Assembly (NCBI GenBank): GCA_905209765.1
Contig: CAJLUE010000015.1
Location: forward strand, 1 to 32,766
Source of the DNA: an uncultured Collinsella sp.
Lineage (GTDB): Bacteria > Actinomycetota > Coriobacteriia > Coriobacteriales > Coriobacteriaceae
Reading direction: 5' to 3'
Length of the DNA: 32,766 nucleotides
Below are positions 9,251-16,188 of the stretch, in pieces. Numbering within the stretch: the first letter of the stretch is position 1; each line of letters starts with the position of its first letter. The position numbers were made by a program, and so were the translations under genes. The notes under the pieces are model-generated. The model saw only the letters and a program-made list of their open reading frames with translations, was not told where the DNA came from and ran no database searches.

Positions 9251-9303
9251 GTACGTCACCCTCCAAATACGACAATTTATGACATGTTTGGAGGCTGACG
9301 TAC
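9251..9303. repeat. Long imperfect inverted repeat in the gap before the CDP-alcohol phosphotransferase
   Basis: Two 17-nt arms (9251-9267 and 9287-9303) match with a single mismatch and enclose a 19-nt AT-rich loop. No T tract follows on either strand, so this is not a standard terminator. It lies between the tRNA terminator and the next gene. The remainder of 9178-9432 holds two short direct repeats (AAGAATCAAC at 9181 and 9204; GATAGACATC at 9312 and 9370) and a possible -10 box TATAGT at 9391. The function is unknown; an operator or a mobile-element remnant are both possible. Confidence 0.7.
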
Positions 9304-9432
9304 ACAAAAGCGATAGACATCCTGCCCGATACCGTCCTCCATATGTCTGGACTCTCTATGCTTACGCTGGATAGACATCGCTAGAACGGGTATAGTATCG
9401 AAAGTTTTGTCGTTTACCAGCGGGGGAGTCCT

Positions 9433-10137
9433 GTGGGCATCAAGAAGAAGATCAAAAAGGAGCTTATCGGCACTTCCGATTACCCGTCGAATAAGATCTT
9501 TACGATCTCCAATTTCATTACCTTTACGCGCCTGGTCCTCACGCTCGTCTTCCTGTACCTGTTTGTGACGGACAACAACCGTGTCGTCGCCATTGTCATC
9601 TATGCCATCGCGGCTTCCACCGACTGGATGGACGGCCAGATTGCCCGCATGACCAAAACGGTCTCGTGGCTCGGCAAGGTTATGGACCCCATCTGCGACC
9701 GCGCGCTGCTGTTTACCGGCGTGCTGGGCCTGGTGGTCCGCGGCGAGTTGCCCATCTGGGTCTGCGTGCTCATTATCGGCCGCGATATCTACCTGGGCAT
9801 CGGCTCGCTCATCGTGCGCCATTACCACCCTCGCCCCATCGACGTCGTCTTTCCCGGCAAGATTGCCACGGCGCTGCTCATGACCGGTTTCTCGCTCATG
9901 CTGTTGGGCTTTCCCGTCGTGGACGGCTGGCATCTGCTTCCCGCCACGCTCACGGCATTCCCGGGCCTCAACGGCAGCTCGGTGCCCCTCGGCATCTTCT
10001 TTGTGTACTGCGGCGTGATGTTCTCTATGCTCACCGCTGTCATCTATTCCATTAAGGGAGGGGCGGCCATTAAACAGGCCATCGCGCATCCCGAGGACGA
10101 GGACACCGACTTTCTCAACCCCGAAATCGAAGACTGA
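9433..10137 (+). CDS. CDP-alcohol phosphatidyltransferase family protein (PgsA-like paralogue)
   Basis: A 234-residue membrane enzyme. The CDP-alcohol phosphotransferase signature DG-x2-AR-x8-G-x3-D-x3-D is complete: Asp64, Asp67, Gly68, Ala71, Arg72, Gly81, Asp85 and Asp89. Several hydrophobic segments follow, and the N-terminus is basic (GIKKKIKKE). It starts with GTG, supported by CGGGGGAGTC just upstream. A second, more typical PgsA is encoded at 30375-31013, so this copy may make cardiolipin, phosphatidylinositol phosphate or another lipid; the sequence does not decide which. In Mycobacterium, pgsA2 also lies a few genes ahead of garA and a merR gene, matching the order here. Confidence 0.9.
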   Translation: MGIKKKIKKELIGTSDYPSNKIFTISNFITFTRLVLTLVFLYLFVTDNNRVVAIVIYAIAASTDWMDGQIARMTKTVSWLGKVMDPICDRALLFTGVLGLVVRGELPIWVCVLIIGRDIYLGIGSLIVRHYHPRPIDVVFPGKIATALLMTGFSLMLLGFPVVDGWHLLPATLTAFPGLNGSSVPLGIFFVYCGVMFSMLTAVIYSIKGGAAIKQAIAHPEDEDTDFLNPEIED

Positions 10138-10202
10138 TTCATTGGGGTATGATTACGTACGGTTCATTCTTTGCGGCGTGGCCGCGTTAGATAGGGGTTG
10201 TC

Positions 10203-10637
10203 ATGGACAACAAGGTTAACAATATGCCTCAGAACGATAAGACTGCGGACGCTACCTGCGTTTTCCGCGTTCCTTCGAGCGATGTCACCGTTCCCGACCT
10301 TATGGCCAACGTGCGCATCACCGCTCCTGTTCTGTCCATCGTCAAGGGTCCGCAGACCGGAGCTGCCTTTGAGCTCGAGGACGACGTGACCACCATCGGC
10401 CGCGATCCCGCGAACGGCATTTTCCTCAACGACATGACCGTCTCGCGCAGCCACGCACGCATTATTCGTGAGGGCCTGGGCGCCCGTATTGAGGATCTGG
10501 GCTCGCTCAACGGCACCTGGGTCGACGGCGCCATCGTCAACGGTGCTCCGCTGCACGACGGCTCTTCCGTTCAGATCGGTACGTTCACGCTCATCTACCA
10601 CGAGAGCACGCCGGAGCGCATCGAAACCGGTGAGTAG
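10203..10637 (+). CDS. FHA-domain protein, GarA/OdhI-like
   Basis: A 144-residue cytosolic protein. Residues 41-135 form an FHA domain with the phosphothreonine-binding residues in place: GR at 66-67, SRSHA at 81-85 and SLNGTWV at 101-107. The N-terminal tail contains DATCVFR at 16-22, which aligns with the ETTSVFR phosphorylation motif of mycobacterial GarA and corynebacterial OdhI. Only the second threonine (Thr18) is present; the first is Ala17. Those proteins switch 2-oxoglutarate metabolism when a Ser/Thr kinase phosphorylates the tail. No such target gene is visible here. TATGAT at 10148 could be a -10 box, but no clear -35 accompanies it. MerR begins 3 nt after the stop codon. Confidence 0.9.
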   Translation: MDNKVNNMPQNDKTADATCVFRVPSSDVTVPDLMANVRITAPVLSIVKGPQTGAAFELEDDVTTIGRDPANGIFLNDMTVSRSHARIIREGLGARIEDLGSLNGTWVDGAIVNGAPLHDGSSVQIGTFTLIYHESTPERIETGE

Positions 10638-10640
10638 GTA

Positions 10641-11525
10641 ATGGCCGAACGCAACTATCTGAGTATCGGCCAAGTCGTCAACCTTCTTCGAGGCGCATAC
10701 CCCGATCTATCGAACTCAAAAATTAGATTTCTAGAAGATGAGGGGCTCATCACCCCTCATCGTACGCCTAAGGGGTATCGCCAGTACTCCAAGGAAGACG
10801 TTGACCGTCTCGAGGTCATCCTGCACCTGCAGAAGACCCGCTACATGCCGCTCAACGTCATTAAGCAGCGCTTGGAAAACGCAACGGACCTGTCCACTTT
10901 GGCTTATGAGGTGGGCCTTCTGTCCGATGTTCCGCTTAAGACGGAGCCCAAGGAGACCAAGCAAAAGCTGCACCCCATCGAGACCATTCCCGACATGCTC
11001 GGTGTTGATATTTCGTTTATCCGCTCCCTTGCCGAGAACGATCTTATCCGCATCATCAAGAGCCCGCAGAACCGAGAGCTCGTCGATGGCCGAGATTTCC
11101 CGATTATCCGTTACTGTTCGGAGCTGTCACGCTTCCACATTGAGCCGCGCAACCTGCGTCAGTACGTATCGTCGGCAAATCGCGAGTCTTCGATGTTTGA
11201 GCAGGTGCTCGTGAGCATGCTCGGCATGGATACCTCCGATGACGAGCGCGACGCCAAGCTCGAGCGTGCTTTTAATAAGCTGCACGACCTCACCGAGGGT
11301 GTGCACACCGCGCTCCTTAAGAACCGTGTCTTTGAGTCGCTCAACGCCGTGGTCGAGGACGCTGACATCGATGCTCTCGATGAGGAGATCGCGCGTTCCG
11401 AATCCACCAAGGCTAAAAGCGATGGGGCAAGCGTCCCCGCGGTTGCCGCGCACGACGAGTCGCTTGTGCAGCCGTCCAAGGTCGTCGTTCCCTCGCATAG
11501 CTCGTCTGCTAACACGGGCAAATAA
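10641..11525 (+). CDS. MerR-family transcriptional regulator (Rv1828-like)
   Basis: A 294-residue regulator. Residues 6-75 form the MerR winged helix (LSIGQVVNLL, KIRFLEDEGLI, GYRQYSKEDVDRL). A second domain of about 130 residues is followed by a low-complexity tail rich in Ser, Ala and Val from about residue 255. No metal-binding cysteine pattern of the classical metal sensors is visible. It begins 3 nt after the GarA-like FHA gene, the same arrangement as Rv1827-Rv1828 in Mycobacterium tuberculosis, so the two are probably co-expressed. The effector and target promoters are unknown. It is longer than simple MerR proteins because of the extra C-terminal region. Confidence 0.9.
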   Translation: MAERNYLSIGQVVNLLRGAYPDLSNSKIRFLEDEGLITPHRTPKGYRQYSKEDVDRLEVILHLQKTRYMPLNVIKQRLENATDLSTLAYEVGLLSDVPLKTEPKETKQKLHPIETIPDMLGVDISFIRSLAENDLIRIIKSPQNRELVDGRDFPIIRYCSELSRFHIEPRNLRQYVSSANRESSMFEQVLVSMLGMDTSDDERDAKLERAFNKLHDLTEGVHTALLKNRVFESLNAVVEDADIDALDEEIARSESTKAKSDGASVPAVAAHDESLVQPSKVVVPSHSSSANTGK

Positions 11526-11561
11526 CCGCCGTTCACCCGGCAATCCATGAAAGGCCACACC

Positions 11562-12092
11562 ATGTACGACTTCGAATCTCATATCGTCGATATCCCCGAC
11601 TATCCCGAGCCCGGAGTCGTCTTTAAGGACATCACGCCGCTCTTTGGCAATCCCGAGGCTCTGAAGGCCATGGTGGATGCCCTGGCCGAGCATTTTGCTG
11701 GCATGGGTATCACCAAGGTCGTCGGCCCCGAGGCCCGCGGCTTTATGGTCGGTGTGCCCGTGGCCGTCGCACTGGGCGCCGGCTTTGTTCCCGCACGTAA
11801 ACCGGGTAAACTGCCGCGCAAAACGGTGAGCGAGAGCTACGAGCTCGAGTATGGAACGGATTCTATCGAGATCCACGCCGATGCTATCAGCTCTAAAGAT
11901 ACCGTGTTGATTCTGGACGACTTGGTCGCGACGGGCGGAACCGTCGAGGCAACAGGTAAACTGGTGCGAGATATGGGCGCAAAGCTTGTGGGCTACGGTT
12001 GCATCCTTGAGCTTGCGTTTCTCAACCCGCGCAAGAAGCTCACGCGTTCTAACGAAGACGTTGAGCTCTTTAGCCTGGTAACGGTGGACTAG
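11562..12092 (+). CDS. apt: Adenine phosphoribosyltransferase
   Basis: A 176-residue purine-salvage enzyme making AMP from adenine and PRPP. The PRPP-binding motif VLILDDLVATGGT is at 115-127, with Asp119 and Asp120. The N-terminal signatures PDYPEPGVVFKDITPL and GPEARGF are also clear. ATG 11562 is preferred over the in-frame ATG at 11547 because AAAGG lies between them at correct distance, and the shorter protein has the usual family N-terminus. A small perfect inverted repeat (12077-12100) spans the stop codon. Confidence 0.96.
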   Translation: MYDFESHIVDIPDYPEPGVVFKDITPLFGNPEALKAMVDALAEHFAGMGITKVVGPEARGFMVGVPVAVALGAGFVPARKPGKLPRKTVSESYELEYGTDSIEIHADAISSKDTVLILDDLVATGGTVEATGKLVRDMGAKLVGYGCILELAFLNPRKKLTRSNEDVELFSLVTVD

Positions 12093-12100
12093 CCGTTACC
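12077..12100 (+). other. Small hairpin across the apt stop codon
   Basis: An 8-bp perfect stem (GGTAACGG / CCGTTACC) with an 8-nt loop contains the apt stop codon. No T tract follows. It may stabilise the message end or slow read-through into the peptidase gene, but it could also be chance. Confidence 0.35.
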
Positions 12101-12124
12101 CTTAGATACCGGAAAGGAAGCTCC

Positions 12125-13246
12125 ATGCGCACAGCAAACACGCACAAAAACATGGCACGCTGCGCTGCTACGGCAACCCTCGCTTGTGTTTTGGGCCTGG
12201 GCCTCGTGGCTCCGGCCTATGCCGATACCGCATCCGACCTTGCCGCTGCCCGTACTAAGCTCGAGCAGATTGGCACCCAAACCCAGCAAATTCATGAAGA
12301 ACTCTCCGCACAGACGCAGGAGCTTGATCAGACTGCAGGCGAGATCACGCAAAAGCAGCAGGAGATTGCCGAGGGCCAGGCAAAGCTTTCGAGCCACGTT
12401 GCCGGTGAGTACAAGACCGGCGGTCTGAGTCTCCTTCAGGTTCTGACGGGCGTCGATGATCTGGGCGATATGCTCAACCGTCTGTTCTACTACGGCAAGG
12501 TTTCCGACAAGCAGGCCCAGACCATTCAGGAGGTCAAGGACCTTAAGCAGCAGCTCACCGATAAACAGACCGAGCAGGAGAAGAACGTCGCCGCGACGCA
12601 GAAGAAGGTCGACGAACTCAATGCCCAGCAGGCTGAGGCTCAAAGTGTCGTGAACTCCCTGGATTCACAGCTGCAGGCCGAGCTTGCTGCCGAGGCCGAG
12701 GCCAACGCTGCGCTGCAGGCCGGCATCAATGCCAGCACCGCCGAAAAGGCCACGGTGAGCAACGACACCGCCGGTACGACCGAGAACACCAACAATGGTG
12801 GCGGTACGACCAACAACGGCGGCGGCAACACGCCCGCGCCCGCGCCCGCTCCTGCTCCCTCGCCGCAGCCTTCGACGCCCGCTCCTGCTCCGACGCCTTC
12901 CGTACCGAGCCAGTCCGTTGACGGTGGTACCGTTGTTTCGCGCGCCTACAGCAAGCTTGGTTGTGCTTATTCTTGGGGCGGCATTGGACCGAACAGCTTT
13001 GACTGCTCCGGCTTTGTGAGCTACTGCCTCACCGGCCGTTATTGCCGTCTTGGCACCACGGGCACCTTTATGGGCTGGACCCGCGTGTCCGATCCCCAGC
13101 CTGGCGACGTCGTTGTTAACTCTTACCACACCGGCATCTACATTGGTAACGGCCAGATGATCCATGCTTCCGACTACAGCACGGGCGTTATCATCAGCTC
13201 CGTTGCTGCTGGCATGAACAACAATTACATTTTCGTTCGCTACTAA
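12125..13246 (+). CDS. Secreted NlpC/P60 cell-wall peptidase with coiled coil
   Basis: A 373-residue exported protein. The signal peptide (hydrophobic 14-30) probably ends at the AYA-DT site after residue 33. Residues 36-208 are coiled coil, the layout of RipC- or PcsB-type peptidoglycan hydrolases. Residues 212-262 form a flexible linker rich in Asn-Gly and Pro-Ala. The NlpC/P60 domain covers about 266-373, with catalytic Cys294 in FDCSGFV and His335 in SYHTGIYIGNG. It is expected to cut peptide stems in the wall, probably in daughter-cell separation; the exact bond is not known from sequence. GGAAAGGAAG before the start is a good ribosome site. A terminator follows the gene. Confidence 0.94.
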   Translation: MRTANTHKNMARCAATATLACVLGLGLVAPAYADTASDLAAARTKLEQIGTQTQQIHEELSAQTQELDQTAGEITQKQQEIAEGQAKLSSHVAGEYKTGGLSLLQVLTGVDDLGDMLNRLFYYGKVSDKQAQTIQEVKDLKQQLTDKQTEQEKNVAATQKKVDELNAQQAEAQSVVNSLDSQLQAELAAEAEANAALQAGINASTAEKATVSNDTAGTTENTNNGGGTTNNGGGNTPAPAPAPAPSPQPSTPAPAPTPSVPSQSVDGGTVVSRAYSKLGCAYSWGGIGPNSFDCSGFVSYCLTGRYCRLGTTGTFMGWTRVSDPQPGDVVVNSYHTGIYIGNGQMIHASDYSTGVIISSVAAGMNNNYIFVRY

Positions 13247-13269
13247 TCCATTAATACAACGAACGAACG

Positions 13270-13309
13270 TGGGCCTCGCGATCTTGAGTCACGAGGCCCA
13301 TTCTTTTTT
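13270..13309 (+). terminator. Rho-independent terminator after the NlpC/P60 gene
   Basis: A 9-bp GC-rich stem (TGGGCCTCG / CGAGGCCCA) with a 13-nt loop is followed by TTCTTTTTT. It lies 23 nt after the stop codon and ends the apt-peptidase transcription unit. Confidence 0.93.
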
Positions 13310-13336
13310 GCCTCTACCGTTTGCCTTGGTATCAGA

Positions 13337-13369
13337 ACGGCTATCTAGTATTCAAAACTAGATAGCCGT
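13337..13369. promoter_or_regulatory. Perfect inverted repeat upstream of degV (candidate operator)
   Basis: Two perfect 13-nt arms (ACGGCTATCTAGT / ACTAGATAGCCGT) flank a 7-nt loop. There is no T tract, so it is unlikely to be a terminator. It covers the region of the expected -35 box of the degV promoter, whose -10 is TATAAT at 13391-13396. A third half-site, ACGGCTAT, overlaps that -10. The right arm is part of the 12-nt word CAAAACTAGATA (13353-13364), which recurs in the promoter of the DUF1836 gene. This suggests binding of a shared regulator. Confidence 0.6.
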
Positions 13370-13390
13370 CCAATTGATGAGAAAGACGGC

Positions 13391-13396
13391 TATAAT
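13391..13396 (+). promoter_or_regulatory. Consensus -10 box of degV
   Basis: TATAAT lies 30 nt before the degV start codon. The -35 region at normal spacing (around 13368) has no good match to consensus and lies at the edge of the inverted repeat, so the promoter may depend on an activator or be blocked by a repressor there. Confidence 0.55.
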
Positions 13397-13425
13397 TATT
13401 GAGGAACAAATAGAAAGGACCCTCA

Positions 13426-14292
13426 ATGAGCTGGGCGCTTATCTCCGATTCGAGCTGCAATCTTCGCGATTGGCGGCCAACCGCACCTCATACCACCTTT
13501 GCATTTGCACCCCTTAAGATCCGAGTAGGGGAGCGTGAGTTTGTCGATGACCTCACGCTCGACGTTCACGAGCTCAATTGCGCCGTGCAGGCGGAGTCGA
13601 GCGCTTCTTCGAGCGCCTGTCCGAGCGTGGGCGAGTGGACCGAGCTCTTTAAGATCGCCGACAAGACGATCTGCATGCCAATCTCGGAGGGTGTCTCTGG
13701 AAGCTATAATGCTGCCGCTACGGCGCGCGATATGGTACTTGCCGAGGAGCCCAATCGTCAGATTCATTTGGTTAATTCGCGGGCAGCAGGCGGCAAGATG
13801 GACCTGATCTTCTTACTGTTTGATCGCTATCTTGCAAGTAACCCGGACGTCTCCTTTGAGGACGCCTGCGCTTACTTCGATAGCTTGGAGCAGAACAGCA
13901 AGATTCTCTTTAGCCTGTGTAATTACGAGAACCTTGCAAAGGCTGGACGTATTCCTAAGGCAGCCGGCGTCATTGCCAACAAGCTCAATATCCGCATTTT
14001 GGGAACGGCGAGCGAAGCGGGCAAAATTGAACTCGTTGGGCACACGCGTGGCGCGAAAAAGATGCTCGCCAAAATTGTCGACACCATGGAGGCAGAGGGC
14101 TTTACTGGCGGGGTAGTCGTCATCGATCACGTAGAAAACGAGGAGGGCGCCCAGGCGCTTGCCGACCGCATTGTCGAGCACTGGCCCGGAACCAAGACGA
14201 TTATCATGCCCTGCAACGGCCTGGATTCCTATTACGCCGAGATGCACGGCCTCATCATCGGCTACGGCATGGGTGTGGCTTCGGGCCGATAA
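13426..14292 (+). CDS. DegV family (FakB-like) fatty-acid-binding protein
   Basis: A 288-residue DegV-fold protein. This family binds a single fatty acid; members that partner the kinase FakA deliver it for phosphorylation and use in phospholipid synthesis. The N-terminal SDSSCNL, the central ISEGVSGSYNAA and the C-terminal GYGMGV elements fit the family. The usual TSQPSPGEF stretch is altered to SACPSVGEW, so ligand preference may differ. No fakA gene is in the window. AGAAAGGA before ATG 13426 sets the start. The gene converges with the DUF1836 regulator across a shared hairpin. Confidence 0.9.
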   Translation: MSWALISDSSCNLRDWRPTAPHTTFAFAPLKIRVGEREFVDDLTLDVHELNCAVQAESSASSSACPSVGEWTELFKIADKTICMPISEGVSGSYNAAATARDMVLAEEPNRQIHLVNSRAAGGKMDLIFLLFDRYLASNPDVSFEDACAYFDSLEQNSKILFSLCNYENLAKAGRIPKAAGVIANKLNIRILGTASEAGKIELVGHTRGAKKMLAKIVDTMEAEGFTGGVVVIDHVENEEGAQALADRIVEHWPGTKTIIMPCNGLDSYYAEMHGLIIGYGMGVASGR

Positions 14293-14308
14293 CGTACAAC
14301 CAAGCAAA

Positions 14309-14356
14309 AACACGGGCGGGACAAAGTGACAGAAGGCTCTTTGTCCCGCCCGTGTT
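14309..14356. terminator. Bidirectional terminator between degV and the DUF1836 gene
   Basis: An 18-bp perfect stem (14309-14326 with 14339-14356) has a 12-nt loop. Read on the minus strand, the stem is followed by a short T run, so it should terminate the DUF1836 transcript, whose stop codon lies 9 nt earlier. In the plus direction the T tract is poor, though the stem may still stop degV read-through. Confidence 0.85.
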
Positions 14357-14365
14357 ATACGTCAA

Positions 14366-14977
14366 CTAGCTATTAAATCCATTGAACTTGAGGTAGCTCA
14401 TCAGGTACGCCTTCGAAACGAAGGACGATACCGCACTGCGTACGAGCAGCGATTCGCGCGTAACCTGATGTGCGGTATCGGGTACGGGAGTCTGCTCGAC
14501 AGAAAACGCCGCACGAATCGATGCCTCAAGTTGATCGACTACATAATCGAAAGCCGTTGGAGCGTCGTAGCTCAAGCGCTGAATATTAAAAAGTGCCTGA
14601 ACCGCAGCGATGGGCAGCACCTGCTTAAAGATACAAATGGCGATGAGACGCGCAATCTGCTCACGGCCATACTGCTTTTTAACCGGAGCAGGAACGAGAC
14701 CGACCTTTACGTAGTTATTGATCATCGAAGGTGTAATAACGGGCTGCTCTACACAAATCGAAAGTGGCTCCATCCACAGTTCGATGTACTCAATGACCTG
14801 GTCACGATAGAGCGTTACGTTGGGCAGCTGGTCATAGCGTGGCAGGCTCAACGCGTTGAGTTTACCCACCATATCAGACTGAATAAATGCATCCGGCAGC
14901 ACCGTCGGCTGAATATCCTCTGGCTTAATGCTGACCGATGTATCGGACATCGGGATAACGTATTTAGCATGGTTCAT
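14366..14977 (-). CDS. DUF1836 family (MerR-like) putative transcriptional regulator
   Basis: A 203-residue protein. The conserved part runs from about residue 70 to 150 and contains ITPSMINNYVKVGLVPAP followed by KKQYGREQIARLIAI. This is the winged-helix signature of DUF1836, distantly like the DNA-binding region of MerR proteins. The start at 14977 is set by CGGAGG; the longer frame upstream has no ribosome site. Its promoter contains the word CAAAACTAGATA that is also present at the degV inverted repeat. It may therefore control itself and degV, but this is inference. No ligand or target is known to me for this family. Confidence 0.82.
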   Translation of the reverse strand: MNHAKYVIPMSDTSVSIKPEDIQPTVLPDAFIQSDMVGKLNALSLPRYDQLPNVTLYRDQVIEYIELWMEPLSICVEQPVITPSMINNYVKVGLVPAPVKKQYGREQIARLIAICIFKQVLPIAAVQALFNIQRLSYDAPTAFDYVVDQLEASIRAAFSVEQTPVPDTAHQVTRESLLVRSAVSSFVSKAYLMSYLKFNGFNS

Positions 14978-15001
14978 AAGAGACCTCCGTTCGTTATCTA
15001 T

Positions 15002-15027
15002 ATTGTATTCTAGGTTATCTAGTTTTG
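15002..15027 (-). promoter_or_regulatory. Promoter and candidate operator of the DUF1836 gene
   Basis: On the minus strand TACAAT (15007-15002) is a plausible -10 box, 24 nt before the start codon. The word CAAAACTAGATA (15027-15016) lies in the -35/spacer region and is identical to 13353-13364 at the degV promoter. No clear -35 hexamer is seen. Confidence 0.5.
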
Positions 15028-15049
15028 CATACCACATAGCCGCTTAGTA

Positions 15050-15091
15050 AAAGTGGGTGGACAGCACATTGACGCACCGTCCAACCACTTT
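15050..15091 (-). terminator. Probable trxB terminator
   Basis: Two 13-nt arms (15050-15062 and 15079-15091) pair with one mismatch around a 16-nt loop. Read on the minus strand, the second arm runs into CTTTTACT. It lies 40 nt after the trxB stop codon and before the DUF1836 promoter, where a terminator is expected. The T tract is short. Confidence 0.6.
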
Positions 15092-15131
15092 GTTTAAAGA
15101 TAACAACCTTACATAAGATATATTATCGTAC

Positions 15132-16070
15132 TTATCCGCGTAGGAAAGCGTATGCGCTGGTAGCCGCTATAGCTCCGTCCGAAACGGCGGTCACAACCTG
15201 GCGTAAACGCTTGGAGCGGATATCACCGGCTGCGAATAAGCCGGGCGTACGGGTGGCCATCGAATCGTCGGTAACAATGCCGCCGTCCGGAGCCAGATCG
15301 ACGAGATGCTCAACCAGCTCGGCGTGTGGCTGCGTGCCCGCAAAGACAAAGATGCCAAAAGAGCCAGGCTCAAAGGACTCAGTGTGCATTTCACCAGTCG
15401 CATTGTCCTTGAACGTGATTGTGGTGGGCATCGCTTCACCAGAAAGCTCAACAATACTAGTTTGGTACCTAACTGAAATATTGTCGTTGGCAAGCACCTT
15501 ATTCACAACACCCTCGGGTGCACGAAACTGATCGCGACGCAGCACGATGGTCACGCTGCTGGCGATTTCTGACAAGAACAGGGCTTCCTCGCATGCGGAA
15601 TTGCCGCCTCCGATAACAAAGACTTGTTTGCCGCGAAAGAACATGCCGTCACATGTTGCGCAATATGAAACGCCACGACCGCGATACGTATCCTCGCCAA
15701 CAAAACCAGCAGGACGCGGCGTGGCACCCATGCACGCAATGACGCTCTTGGCCGTTGTGTCGCCCATATCATGATGGATGGTAAATTGAGCCGCATCGGC
15801 ATCGTAATCGACGCCTGTCACCATACTCCATTCAACCTGAGCCCCCAGGCCTTCAGCATGCTGTTGGAATCGCTCACCAAGTTCAACACCGCTCAGCAGC
15901 GGAATGCCAGGATAATTCTCAATCTCGTTGGACGTGGCAATCTGTCCGCCAGACATGCCCTGCTCAAGGACGGTCGTCGTCAGGTTGGCGCGCGCCGCAT
16001 AAATGGCGGCAGCATAGCCCGCAGGGCCGCCGCCGATAATCGCAACATCGATTGTCTGATCGGTAGTCAT
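15132..16070 (-). CDS. trxB: Thioredoxin-disulfide reductase
   Basis: A 312-residue FAD/NADPH flavoenzyme that reduces thioredoxin. The FAD motif GGGPAG is at 13-18. The redox pair is Cys137-Ala-Thr-Cys140. The NADPH motif GGGNSACEEA follows, and FAAGDIRSKRLRQVV closes the FAD site near the C-terminus. ATG 16070 is chosen because GAGAGGA lies upstream; the longer frame adds 25 residues not found in the family. No thioredoxin gene is adjacent. The gene is divergent from the glycosyltransferase, and the 118-bp gap must hold both promoters. Confidence 0.97.
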   Translation of the reverse strand: MTTDQTIDVAIIGGGPAGYAAAIYAARANLTTTVLEQGMSGGQIATSNEIENYPGIPLLSGVELGERFQQHAEGLGAQVEWSMVTGVDYDADAAQFTIHHDMGDTTAKSVIACMGATPRPAGFVGEDTYRGRGVSYCATCDGMFFRGKQVFVIGGGNSACEEALFLSEIASSVTIVLRRDQFRAPEGVVNKVLANDNISVRYQTSIVELSGEAMPTTITFKDNATGEMHTESFEPGSFGIFVFAGTQPHAELVEHLVDLAPDGGIVTDDSMATRTPGLFAAGDIRSKRLRQVVTAVSDGAIAATSAYAFLRG

Positions 16071-16188
16071 GAAGAGTCCTCTCGTCGAAACGTTGTCGTT
16101 CTTTGCGCTCATACCCAAATTTACATGAACGTGACACTCATGCACTACAATGATAAATCCGTGTTACAACGTCGAAGGGGAGTTATCG

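Noticed and set aside
12780..12900. Low-complexity Asn-Gly and Pro-Ala codons as a tandem repeat or sequencing artefact
   Set aside because: They keep the frame and fit a flexible linker between the coiled coil and the NlpC/P60 domain, which is common in such exported enzymes.
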